Under the pieces are notes generated by a model, which was given only the letters and a program-made list of their open reading frames with translations, searched no databases and was not told where the DNA came from. Of a stretch of DNA of 18,560 bases, positions 8,104-14,940 are shown piece after piece. A program made the position numbers and the translations under genes. How positions within the stretch are numbered: position 1 is the first letter of the stretch; each line of letters starts with the position of its first letter. Source of the DNA: CAYVQE01 sp964633205 (GTDB lineage Bacteria; Myxococcota; B64-G9); contig CAZWFN010000128.1 in the NCBI GenBank assembly GCA_964633205.1, forward strand, positions 1 to 18,560. The letters are read 5' to 3'.

Positions 8104-8580
8104 TCAGGACTCGGCGTAGATCGATTCGGCGATGCGGCCGAGGCCGGCCACGTCGATTGGGCCGAAGGCGGCGGGCCGGCGCGAGTCGACGTCGAGTACG
8201 GCCGCCAGCGTGCCGTCGGGGCGGCGCACCGGCATCACCAGCTCGCTGCGCGAGCGGCTGTCGCAGGCCACGTGGCCGGGGAAGGCGTTTACGTCGGGCA
8301 CCAGCACCGGTTCGTCGCGTTCGACGCAGGCCCAGCAGACGCCATCCGGGCCCTCCAGCCGGGCGCAGGCCAGCGGCCCCTGGTAGGGCCCGACCAGCAG
8401 CACCCCACCATCGAGCCGATAGAAGCCGGTCCAGAAGAAATGGGCCAGCTTGTGCTGCAGCAGGGCGGCGGCGGTGGCCATGCGGGCGATGGGATCGCGA
8501 TTGTCGGTGAACAGCTCGTCGAGTTGCTCGGCGATGCGGCGGTACTGATCGCGCAGGCGCTGCCGTGGGTCGCGGCCCAT
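8104..8580 (-). CDS. msrC: Free methionine-(R)-sulfoxide reductase (GAF domain)
   Basis: Single GAF-domain enzyme that reduces free L-methionine-(R)-sulfoxide, part of oxidative-damage repair in the cytosol. The 158-residue product has the family's WTGFYR (about residue 50) and the three catalytic/resolving cysteines in context: C72 (PLACAR), C82 (DGVCWAC) and C106 (GHVACDS), matching Cys84, Cys94 and Cys118 of the E. coli enzyme. DVNAFPGHVACDSRSRSELV and VLDVDS are strongly family-like. C85 is an additional cysteine. ATG at 8580 has GGGGAG upstream and starts 20 bases after the lhgO stop, suggesting co-transcription with the Ldh2-lhgO pair. The complete cysteine set argues against a generic GAF sensor. 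Confidence 0.92.
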   Translation of the reverse strand: MGRDPRQRLRDQYRRIAEQLDELFTDNRDPIARMATAAALLQHKLAHFFWTGFYRLDGGVLLVGPYQGPLACARLEGPDGVCWACVERDEPVLVPDVNAFPGHVACDSRSRSELVMPVRRPDGTLAAVLDVDSRRPAAFGPIDVAGLGRIAESIYAES

Positions 8581-8600
8581 GGGGCTCTCCCCTGCCCGGC

Positions 8601-9821
8601 TCAGGGCTTGGCCGGGGCCAGGCCGAAGTTGCGCTCGGCCCGCTCGGCCACCGCCTCACCGATGGCCAGCGAAGCGGTGGCCGCCGGCGACGGGGCGTTG
8701 AGCACGTGGATCATGCGTTCGGCATCGACGATGTGGAAGTCGTCGACCAGCTTGCCGCCCGGCGCCAGCGCCTGGGCGCGCACCCCGGCGCCGCCGCGCT
8801 GGACGGCCTGCACGGTGACGGCCGGGATCATGCGCCGCAGGCTCTTGACGAAGGCCCGCTTGGAGAAGGAGCGCCACATCTCCATCAGTCCCATGCGCCA
8901 GTAACGAAAAGCCATGCGCCAGAAGCTGCCGTAGAACATCCACGAAGCCACATCGCGCATGGCTATCTGTGACTTGCGGTAACCCTCGCGCTTGCAGGCC
9001 AGCACCGCGTTGGGCCCGGCCTCCACGCCGCCGCCCACCATGCGGGTGAAGTGCACCCCCAGGAAGGGAAAGCGCGGGTCCGGCACCGGGTAGATCAGGT
9101 TGCGCACCAGGCCCTGGTGCTCGGGCCGCAGCTCGTAGTACTCGCCGCGGAAGGGCACGATGCGCAGCCCCGGGTCGACGCCGCACAGGCGCGCGATGCG
9201 GTCGCTCTGCAACCCGGCGCAGTTGATCAGGTTGCGGCAGCGCAGCGGGCCGGCCCGGGTCTCGAGCACCAGCCCGCCCTGCTCCGGCAGACAGTCGGTC
9301 ACCCGGGCCGAGGTGCGCACCTCGCCGCCGGCGTGCTGGACCAGCGCCACCAGCTTGCGGCAAACGGCCGGGTAGTCGACGATGCCGGTCTCGGCCACCC
9401 GCAGCGCATCGACGCAGGCCACGTAGGGCTCGTGCTCGGAGACCTGCTCCGGTGTCAGCCGCTCCAGCCCCTCGAGGCCGTTGGCCCGGCCGCGGCGCTC
9501 GAGCTCCTCGATCGCCGGGATGTCGCGGGTGGTGGCGGCCACCACCACCTTGCCGCAGCGCTCGTGCGGGATCCCGTGCTCGGCGCAGAAGCGGTACAGG
9601 GCCTCGCGGCCGCGGACGCAGTTGTCGGCCTTGAGCGAGCCGGGCTTGTAGTACAGCCCGGAGTGGATGACCCCCGAGTTGTTGCCGGTCTGGTGGGCGG
9701 CCACCTGGTCCTCGGCCTCCAGCACCACCACCCGCTCCACACCGCGCTGGCTCAGGGCGTGGGCGGTGGCCAGCCCGACGATGCCGCCGCCGATGATGGC
9801 CACGTCGACCCGCTCGCTCAT
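8601..9821 (-). CDS. lhgO: L-2-hydroxyglutarate oxidase/dehydrogenase
   Basis: FAD-dependent enzyme of the DAO superfamily that oxidises L-2-hydroxyglutarate to 2-oxoglutarate, passing electrons to the quinone pool in E. coli or to oxygen. The 406-residue product opens with a dinucleotide-binding fold (VDVAIIGGGIVGLATAHAL). LhgO signatures follow: HQTGNNSGVIHSGLYYKPGS (residues 43-62), CGKVVVA, GIVDYPAVC, INCAGLQSD, PFRGEYYEL, YPVPDPRFPFLGVHFTRM, GGGVEAGPNAVLA, RAQAL and HVLNAPSPAATASLAIG at the end. Length is normal (E. coli about 422). The start overlaps the Ldh2-family gene stop as ATGA, so the two are translationally coupled, pointing to linked 2-hydroxyacid metabolism. Confidence 0.93.
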   Translation of the reverse strand: MSERVDVAIIGGGIVGLATAHALSQRGVERVVVLEAEDQVAAHQTGNNSGVIHSGLYYKPGSLKADNCVRGREALYRFCAEHGIPHERCGKVVVAATTRDIPAIEELERRGRANGLEGLERLTPEQVSEHEPYVACVDALRVAETGIVDYPAVCRKLVALVQHAGGEVRTSARVTDCLPEQGGLVLETRAGPLRCRNLINCAGLQSDRIARLCGVDPGLRIVPFRGEYYELRPEHQGLVRNLIYPVPDPRFPFLGVHFTRMVGGGVEAGPNAVLACKREGYRKSQIAMRDVASWMFYGSFWRMAFRYWRMGLMEMWRSFSKRAFVKSLRRMIPAVTVQAVQRGGAGVRAQALAPGGKLVDDFHIVDAERMIHVLNAPSPAATASLAIGEAVAERAERNFGLAPAKP

Positions 9822-11053
9822 GGACTCGCCTCGGGGCCGGCCTGGCGGCAGTTGGGCACGGCCACGCCGTGGTCGGCGGCGATGGCCAGCAGAGTCTGCA
9901 TCACGTTGGCGGCGATGGGGATGCCATCGCGCTCGTTCTGCTCGCTGCGGCGGAACTCCTTTTCGCCGTGGAGCAGGATGGCGTCCTGGTCGGCCGCCTT
10001 GGGCGAGTCGCGCAGGCGCTCGGCCAGCTCGTCCATGCGCTGCTCGAAGCGCTCGATGGGCATGAAGCGGCCGGCGTCCAGCGCCAGGAAGAAGTGGCCC
10101 ACCCGCGGCGCGGCCACCTCGCCGGGGGCCACCTCGCGCTTGAGGTTGTGTACGTCGTCGAGGAAGGCCGAGCCGCTGAGCACCCCGCACAGCACGTCGA
10201 CCAGCAGCGCCAGGCCGTAGCCCTTGTAGCCGGAGAACTCCTCGCCGCGGCCGCCCAGCGGCAGGATGCCGCCGCCGATGCGCTCGATCAGGTTGCCCAG
10301 CACGCGGCCCGGGTCCTGGCAGTCGATGCCCTGCTCGTCGACCGCCCAGCCGACCGGCATCTGCTGGCCGTTGCGATCGTAGACCTCCAGCTTGCCGCGC
10401 GGCACCACCGAGGTGGCCATGTCGAGCAACAGCGGCCAGCCGCGGGCGGCCGGCGCGCCGAAGGCGATGGGGTTGGTGCCCAGCATGGCCCGCGCCCCGT
10501 GGGTCGGGATGACCAGCGGGGCCGAGTTGGTCATCGACAGGCCCACCATGCGCTGCTCGACCGCCTTGAGCGCGTAGTAGCCGGCGATGCCGTAGTGGTT
10601 GGACTCGCGCACCGTCACCAGGCCCACGCCCTGATCGCGCGCCATCTCGAGGGCCAGATCCATGGCCTGCTCGCCGGCCACCTGGCCGATGCCGTTGCGG
10701 GCGTCGATGGTGGCGATGGCCGGGGCCGGCCGTTGGACGTCGAAGGCGATACCCGGTCGGATGTAGCCGGCCTTCAGCCCGGCCAGGTAGCGGCCCAGCC
10801 GGGCCACGCCGTGGCTGGCGATGCCGCGCAGGTCGGCGGCCACCAGCACCCGGGCGGTCATGGCGGCCTCGTCCGCCGGTACGCCGGCGGCCGCGAGCAC
10901 CCGGGCGCTGAAGGCCTCGAGCTCGGCGCGCTCGACGCGGTAGACCTCGTCGCAGCTGCGGCATTCGTCGCAGCGCACCTCGTGCACCCACTCGGCGTCC
11001 TGCCCGGCCTTCGGCCGGAGTCGCTTTGAAATTCGCGGTGGTCGCTGCGCCAT
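9818..11053 (-). CDS. Ldh2-family malate/L-lactate-type dehydrogenase with Cys-rich N-terminal tail
   Basis: NAD(P)-dependent 2-hydroxyacid dehydrogenase of the Ldh2/malate-L-sulfolactate family (a fold distinct from classical LDH/MDH). Visible landmarks are DLRGIASHGVARLGRYL with catalytic-type H81, ESNHYGIAGYY (151-160), GTNPIAFGAP (192-201), DMATSVVPRGK (211-221) and the family-typical EEFSGYKGYGLALLVD (271-286). At 411 residues it exceeds the usual ~350, mainly through a ~38-residue N-terminal extension that is basic and carries C28-x2-C31-x2-C34 (RCDECRSCDE). The ATG at 11053 is well supported by GGGGAGG six bases upstream, so the extension should be translated. The substrate cannot be read from sequence; coupling to lhgO suggests a 2-oxoacid/2-hydroxyacid such as 2-oxoglutarate, by inference. 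Confidence 0.9.
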   Translation of the reverse strand: MAQRPPRISKRLRPKAGQDAEWVHEVRCDECRSCDEVYRVERAELEAFSARVLAAAGVPADEAAMTARVLVAADLRGIASHGVARLGRYLAGLKAGYIRPGIAFDVQRPAPAIATIDARNGIGQVAGEQAMDLALEMARDQGVGLVTVRESNHYGIAGYYALKAVEQRMVGLSMTNSAPLVIPTHGARAMLGTNPIAFGAPAARGWPLLLDMATSVVPRGKLEVYDRNGQQMPVGWAVDEQGIDCQDPGRVLGNLIERIGGGILPLGGRGEEFSGYKGYGLALLVDVLCGVLSGSAFLDDVHNLKREVAPGEVAAPRVGHFFLALDAGRFMPIERFEQRMDELAERLRDSPKAADQDAILLHGEKEFRRSEQNERDGIPIAANVMQTLLAIAADHGVAVPNCRQAGPEASP

Positions 11054-11059
11054 GGCGGG

Positions 11060-11066
11060 CCTCCCC
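11060..11066 (-). promoter_or_regulatory. Strong Shine-Dalgarno supporting the extended Ldh2 start
   Basis: GGGGAGG on the minus strand lies six bases before the ATG at 11053. It supports this start over an internal GTG at codon 26 that would remove the basic part of the extension but keep the cysteines. Confidence 0.65.
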
Positions 11067-11075
11067 TCTCGGCTG

Positions 11076-11093
11076 CGGCCGCCGCGGCGGCCG
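11076..11093. promoter_or_regulatory. 18-base perfect palindrome in the Ldh2 leader
   Basis: CGGCCGCCGCGGCGGCCG is its own reverse complement. It sits between the putative Ldh2 -10 element (11102-11107) and its Shine-Dalgarno (11060-11066), a place where an operator or a 5' leader hairpin would act. GC-only composition makes chance less unlikely in this genome, so an operator role is a suggestion. Confidence 0.4.
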
Positions 11094-11101
11094 TGGGGCG
11101 G

Positions 11102-11131
11102 ATGGTACTAGCGAATTCAGGACAACAGCAA
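11102..11131 (-). promoter_or_regulatory. Possible promoter of the Ldh2-lhgO-msrC run
   Basis: Minus strand: TTGCTG (11131-11126), an 18-base spacer and TACCAT (11107-11102). The -35 matches only the TTG core, the -10 matches 4 of 6. Predicted leader of about 40 bases contains the palindrome and the strong Shine-Dalgarno. The region 11054-11206 is a divergent intergenic stretch, the natural place for promoters in both directions. Confidence 0.35.
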
Positions 11132-11206
11132 GACTTAATATGGCGCTGCCCCGAGACCCGACTCCGCGATTGGCCTGGACGGCCGGACATGGTAGACAGC
11201 GGAGCC

Positions 11207-11881
11207 ATGAACCTGCCGACCACCATCGATCTGGCCAAGAGACACCGGCGGCTGGCCGTGCTGCTGCGCCACGGCGAACGCGAGCCCATCGAGCGCGTCG
11301 AGGACTCGGTGGCGGCGCCGCTCAACGCCGCCGGCCGGGCCGCGGCCCGCACCCTGGGCGGCGTGCTGGCTTACCGGGCGCCGCTGCGCTGCCACCACAG
11401 CCCGGTGCCCCGCTGCCGCGACACCGCCGAGCAGATCGTCGCCGGCGCCCGGGCGGCCGGAGCCGAGGCCGAGCGCATCGGCGAGCTGAAACCGCTCGGC
11501 GGGCCCTACATGCGGGACTGGGAAGCGGTCATGCACCGGGTGCTGGACCGCGGCGCCATGGACCTGATCGAAGACTGGTTCGCCGGCCGGCTGCCGGCCG
11601 CGCTGGCCCACGATGCCTACGCCTCGGCCCGCCAGCAGCTGATGGTGCTGGTCGAGCAGCTGCAGCAGCCGGACTGGCGCGGCTGCAGCCTCAACGTCAG
11701 CCACGACTGGAACCTGCTGCTGGTGCGCCACTTCTTCCTGGGTCTGGGCGTCGCCGAGGTGGGCTGGCCCGGCTACCTGGAGGGCGTGGCCGCGGCCGTC
11801 GACGGCGATCAGCTCGAGCTGCGCTGGAGCGACCGGCTGCGCCGCTGGCCGCTACCCCTGCCCGACCGCCTGCCCGACTGA
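11207..11881 (+). CDS. Histidine phosphatase family protein
   Basis: Phosphatase or phosphomutase-like protein of 224 residues using a phospho-histidine intermediate. The N-terminal strand LAVLLRHGEREP gives the RHGxRxP form (R21, H22, G23, R25, P27), and the late NVSHDWNLLLVRH supplies the second catalytic histidine (H166) followed by Asp. This HD pairing recalls branch-2 acid phosphatases, although the protein is far shorter than those. PRCRDTAEQI (about 68-77) supplies a second phosphate-binding arginine, and LGGPYMRDWEA follows. The ATG at 11207 is placed just ahead of the first beta strand; in-frame starts at 11093 and 11189 are possible but add sequence without family character. The gene is transcribed away from Ldh2 and ends inside the 3' end of the HAD-IB gene. 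Substrate unknown. Confidence 0.82.
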   Translation: MNLPTTIDLAKRHRRLAVLLRHGEREPIERVEDSVAAPLNAAGRAAARTLGGVLAYRAPLRCHHSPVPRCRDTAEQIVAGARAAGAEAERIGELKPLGGPYMRDWEAVMHRVLDRGAMDLIEDWFAGRLPAALAHDAYASARQQLMVLVEQLQQPDWRGCSLNVSHDWNLLLVRHFFLGLGVAEVGWPGYLEGVAAAVDGDQLELRWSDRLRRWPLPLPDRLPD

Positions 11882-12553
11882 TTCCGGCTGCGACCAGTCC
11901 AGCACCGGCCAGCCGCGGCGGCGCGCCAGCCGCCGCAGCCGCGGATCGGGCGCCACCACCCGCGGCCGGCCCACCCGCTCCAGCATGGGCAGGTCGGTGA
12001 TGCTGTCGCTGTAGAAGGTCGAACGCGACAGGTCCAGCCCGCACACCGCCGCGGCCCGTTCGGCGATCTGCACCTTGCCGGCGCCGTAGCACAGGGGCAG
12101 CTCCACGTCGCCGGTGAAGCGGCCGTCGCGCACCGCGTAGCGGGTCGACAGAGCGTCGTCGAGGCCGAAATGGCGACGGGCGGCCTCGGCCTCGTAAGGC
12201 GAGGACGAGGTCAGCAGGATCAGCCGGTCACCGGCGCGGCGGTGCTCGGCGATGACCGGCCAGGCACCGGGCGCGGCAAAGGCGGCCACCTCCTCGGCGT
12301 ACCACTGCTCGGTCCAGCGGCGCACCGTCTCCTCCTCCAGCCCGCGCACCGTCTGCAGCGCCTTGCGCATGGCGCTGCGCATGTCGATCAGGCCGAAGCG
12401 GTAGCCGATCAGGTAGAACACGGCCTGCAGCTGCTGCCAGCGGCTGATGCGCCCCAGGCGGCGCTCGCGGCTCATCCACAGCCGGCCGGAGTTGACCGTC
12501 AGCAGGGTGCCGTCAAGGTCGAAGAAGGCCCCGGCCCGCGATCGCGGTCCCAT
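11852..12553 (-). CDS. HAD-IB family phosphatase (SerB-like)
   Basis: Haloacid-dehalogenase superfamily phosphatase, subfamily IB (the group of phosphoserine phosphatase and CicA-like enzymes), 233 residues. All four motifs are present: FFDLDGTLL (D12 nucleophile, D14 acid/base), ILLTSSSPYE (motif II, about 112-121), GAGKVQIAER (K160) and FYSDSITDLPMLE (D183, D187). A helical cap lies between motifs I and II (about 20-105). ATG at 12553 has GGAGG six bases upstream. Its start lies inside the last codons of the protease gene (41-base overlap), and its stop overlaps the plus-strand histidine phosphatase by 30 bases. Substrate not readable; no serine-pathway neighbour is present. Confidence 0.88.
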   Translation of the reverse strand: MGPRSRAGAFFDLDGTLLTVNSGRLWMSRERRLGRISRWQQLQAVFYLIGYRFGLIDMRSAMRKALQTVRGLEEETVRRWTEQWYAEEVAAFAAPGAWPVIAEHRRAGDRLILLTSSSPYEAEAARRHFGLDDALSTRYAVRDGRFTGDVELPLCYGAGKVQIAERAAAVCGLDLSRSTFYSDSITDLPMLERVGRPRVVAPDPRLRRLARRRGWPVLDWSQPESVGQAVGQG

Positions 12554-14174
12554 GCCCCACCCTCCGGTGCCGGGCCCACCACAGCCCGGCCGCCGCCAGC
12601 AACCACCAGCAGCCCCAACCGCCGCCGGCCGCCGAGCCGCAGCCGCTGGCACCGCCGCCCGGCGCAGCCGGATCGTCCTCGCCGCTGCCGTCGCTCGCCG
12701 GCTGTCCGGCGTCGCCCGAGCCCTGGTCGCTCGGCGGGCCGCCGTCTTCGCCGGCCGTCGCATCGGCGCCACCGCCGTCCGCCGTGCCGGCATCGGCCGG
12801 GCCGCCGTCGACCGTGCCCGCATCGGGCGGCCCGTCGTCCGGCTCGGGCGGCTCGCCCTCGACCAGCACCGCGATGCTCACCGGGCCGTTGTCCGCCCCG
12901 CTCAGCGTCAGCCTGCCGCTGGAGCCGGGCGCCACCCGCTCGGCGCAGCGCAGCCGCAGCGTCTCGCCGGCGGCCACCGCCGCACCCTCGTAGGCCAGCT
13001 CGCCGTTTTGATCGACCAGCTGCAGCCAGCTGCGGTCGGGCTCGGCCCGCCATTGCAACACCCCGCCGCCGCAGTTGGCCACCGTCAAAGCCTGCCAGGG
13101 ATAGGGTTCGCTTTGATCGAGCACGATGCGCTCGGGCAGATCGGGGCAGAAGGCCGGCGCGGCGCGGTCCTCGGCCCAGGAGTAGACGAAGGCGAACATG
13201 CCGAAGGACGAAGTGTTGTAGCGGATGCGGAAGAAGCCGTCCTCGCCCGAGTCGGCGCCCCAGGAGTTCTTGGCGATCCAGCACTGCTGGTCGTCGTCGT
13301 AACCCACGATCAGCACCGCGTGCATGCCGCCGCCAGCGTCGGTGGTCGGCTCGTAGACACCGCCGTCGTAGGCGTAGAAGTCGTCGTAGACCCGCATCGA
13401 GCAGCCCACCGGACGCTCCAGCAGGTAGGCTTTGAGCTCGTCCATGGCCTCCTGGCTCATGACGTACTGCGGTGGATCCCACCAGGGCCAGCCGGGGGCG
13501 GTCGACTGGATCTCGACCAGGTCGTCGACCTGTATCACCGCCTGCTGGCACTCGGCGCTCATGGAGTCCACCGCCTGGCAGTCGCCCTTGGTGCCGGTCT
13601 GGCCCGAGGTGTAGGGGTAGCAGGTCTCTTCGGTCACGCCGGTCTGGCTCAAGAACGAGCCGGTGGTATACCAGGTCACCCCGCCCGAATCGCAGCCCAG
13701 CGAGGCCGTCGCGCAGTCGAACAGGTGCTGCTCGCTGAGGTCGAGCTGGGGGTCGGCCGCGGAGTCGCGCCAGGCCAGCAGCGACTCCAGGCAGGCGATG
13801 GTGGCGAAGGCCCAACAGGAGCCGCAGTCGCCCTGATCGCGGATGGGGGTGACGAAGTCGTGGCCCAGCCGGTCGCGCCAGTCGATGCGCGGCGGCAGCG
13901 GCCCGCGCGGCGGTGGCGGCGGGCTGCGTCGCGGCGCCCGGCCCCAGCGCAGCACCCAGGCCGGCACCCGGCCGGGCGGTAGCGCGTAGCGCGCCCGCTC
14001 GGCGGGGGTCATCCGCGTCAGCCGCGTCTCACCGGCCGTCCAGTCCAGGCCGCGCCGTTCGATCGCGTCCCGGATCCGATCCACGTCGATGCCCTCGCCG
14101 GCGGCCGCCGAGCCGGCCGCCATTCCCAGCGCCAGCACCAGCCAACCCGCCCGTACTCCACCGCTGAACCGCAT
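12513..14174 (-). CDS. Secreted papain-like (C1A) cysteine protease with MYXO-CTERM-like tail
   Basis: Secreted protease of 553 residues. Order: signal peptide (1-25, cleavage near AAAG), propeptide-like region (27-90), proline run (85-89), then a C1A catalytic domain starting LPPRIDWRD. Catalytic residues are all present: Q114 and C120 (DQGDCGSCWAFA), H285 (GGGMHAVLIVGYD) and N303 (AKNSWGADSGEDGFFRIRY). A beta-rich, BACON-like domain (about 343-440; ALTVANCGGGVLQWRAEPDRSWLQL) follows. Next come a Gly/Asp/Ala-rich spacer (about 445-508) and a terminal GASGCGSAAGGGWGC, hydrophobic segment and ARHRR that match the MYXO-CTERM surface-sorting pattern. Fifteen residues follow the basic cluster, where such tails usually end; this stretch overlaps the HAD-IB start. 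ATG at 14174 has GAGG upstream. Probable extracellular or surface protease. Confidence 0.9.
   Translation of the reverse strand: MRFSGGVRAGWLVLALGMAAGSAAAGEGIDVDRIRDAIERRGLDWTAGETRLTRMTPAERARYALPPGRVPAWVLRWGRAPRRSPPPPPRGPLPPRIDWRDRLGHDFVTPIRDQGDCGSCWAFATIACLESLLAWRDSAADPQLDLSEQHLFDCATASLGCDSGGVTWYTTGSFLSQTGVTEETCYPYTSGQTGTKGDCQAVDSMSAECQQAVIQVDDLVEIQSTAPGWPWWDPPQYVMSQEAMDELKAYLLERPVGCSMRVYDDFYAYDGGVYEPTTDAGGGMHAVLIVGYDDDQQCWIAKNSWGADSGEDGFFRIRYNTSSFGMFAFVYSWAEDRAAPAFCPDLPERIVLDQSEPYPWQALTVANCGGGVLQWRAEPDRSWLQLVDQNGELAYEGAAVAAGETLRLRCAERVAPGSSGRLTLSGADNGPVSIAVLVEGEPPEPDDGPPDAGTVDGGPADAGTADGGGADATAGEDGGPPSDQGSGDAGQPASDGSGEDDPAAPGGGASGCGSAAGGGWGCWWLLAAAGLWWARHRRVGHGTAIAGRGLLRP
12651..12854 (-). 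repeat. Degenerate Asp/Gly/Ala repeat linker in the protease
   Basis: Codons for imperfect repeats of the kind DAGTVDGGPADAGTADGGG form a disordered, acidic spacer before the C-terminal sorting tail. This type of stalk is common ahead of MYXO-CTERM anchors. The matching DNA is low-complexity and prone to length change. Confidence 0.6.
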
Positions 14175-14273
14175 CGCCACCTCGACTCCTCGCCCGCCCC
14201 CGTTGCCAGCAGACGGCCGACACTCTATCACGCTCGGCCGGCGCGAGCCATCGGTCGGTCGGCCGCCTTGCCC

Positions 14274-14303
14274 TTGTTCGGTCCCGGGGCGATCGGCTAT
14301 GCT
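14274..14303 (+). promoter_or_regulatory. Possible promoter of the flavin-reductase-like gene
   Basis: TTGTTC (14274-14279), 18 bases and TATGCT (14298-14303, 4 of 6) precede the gene, giving a leader of about 20 bases that contains GGGAGG. The opposite-strand promoter for the protease should lie in the same 155-base divergent gap (14175-14329) but I cannot pick one with confidence. Confidence 0.4.
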
Positions 14304-14329
14304 GTCGTGTAGCGCGCGGGAGGTGAAGC

Positions 14330-14884
14330 ATGGAGCTGCAGCGACTGGATCTCGGCGAGGCCTACCGGCTGATCGGCCACGGTCCCACCGTGTTGGTGTC
14401 GACCTACGACGCCGAGCAGGTGCCCAACGCCTGCGCGGTGGCCTGGGCCATCCCGGCGTCGAAGCAGCCACCCCGCTTCGCGCTGCGCATCGGCGAGCGG
14501 CACAAGACCTACGCCAATCTGATGCAGACGCAGGCGGCGGTGATCAACCTGCCCACGGTCGCGGCCCTGGAGCAGGTCATGCTCTGCGGGCGCAACAGCG
14601 GCCACGGCGGCGACAAGCTCACCCCGGCCGGCATCACCACCAGCGCCGGCCAGGAGGTGGCCGCCCCGCGGCTGGATTGCTGCGCGGCCTGGATCGAATG
14701 CGCCCTGCTGGGCGAGCTCAAGGCCCAGGACACCGGCCTGGTGCTGCTCGAGGCGCGGCTGGCCGAATGCCGCCCCGGCGTGATGACCGCCGCCGGCCAC
14801 ATGGACGTCGAGCGCCACCCCACCCTGCACCACCTCGGCGGCGGCCTGTTCAGCGTCCCCGGCGAGATCCGCGAGCACAAGTAG
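14330..14884 (+). CDS. Flavin reductase-like, FMN-binding split-barrel protein
   Basis: A 184-residue protein of the flavin reductase-like (FMN-binding split barrel) family, usually cytosolic, binding FMN and reducing flavin or a small substrate with NAD(P)H. Family-like stretches are TVLVSTYDAEQVPNACAVAW (about 20-39), PPRFALRIGERHKTYANLM (about 47-65; the R/K-T-x-x-N pattern binds FMN phosphate in relatives) and AAVINLPTVAALEQV (about 69-83). Then come LDCCAAWIECALLGELKAQD and VEARLAE-type strands, and a His-rich MDVERHPTLHHLGGG end. GGGAGG lies seven bases before the ATG. It is a single-gene unit, divergent from the protease and convergent with the DUF1571 gene. Actual substrate unknown. 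Confidence 0.85.
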   Translation: MELQRLDLGEAYRLIGHGPTVLVSTYDAEQVPNACAVAWAIPASKQPPRFALRIGERHKTYANLMQTQAAVINLPTVAALEQVMLCGRNSGHGGDKLTPAGITTSAGQEVAAPRLDCCAAWIECALLGELKAQDTGLVLLEARLAECRPGVMTAAGHMDVERHPTLHHLGGGLFSVPGEIREHK

Positions 14885-14940
14885 GCGTCGTCATCCGGGC
14901 TCTCCCCGAATGGCCCTGAAGCGCCCGGGGGAATTCCTAT

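Noticed and set aside
6275..8119. 614-codon plus-strand open frame opposite the aminopeptidase
   Set aside because: Antisense shadow produced by high third-position GC; the minus strand encodes a complete M24B enzyme with all metal ligands.
7985..8659. Upstream extension of the aminopeptidase frame through the msrC region
   Set aside because: The extension is Arg/Pro-rich, out of frame with the clearly real msrC gene, and there is a good ribosome site for the ATG at 7981.
11136..11141. TAATAT as a -10 element for the histidine phosphatase
   Set aside because: The hexamer is acceptable but no -35-like sequence lies at a suitable distance, so it is not listed as a promoter.
14885..14940. Intrinsic terminator between the convergent flavin-reductase and DUF1571 genes
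   Set aside because: Only a stem of about six pairs with a wobble (near 14894-14910) is seen on one strand and no T-run follows.
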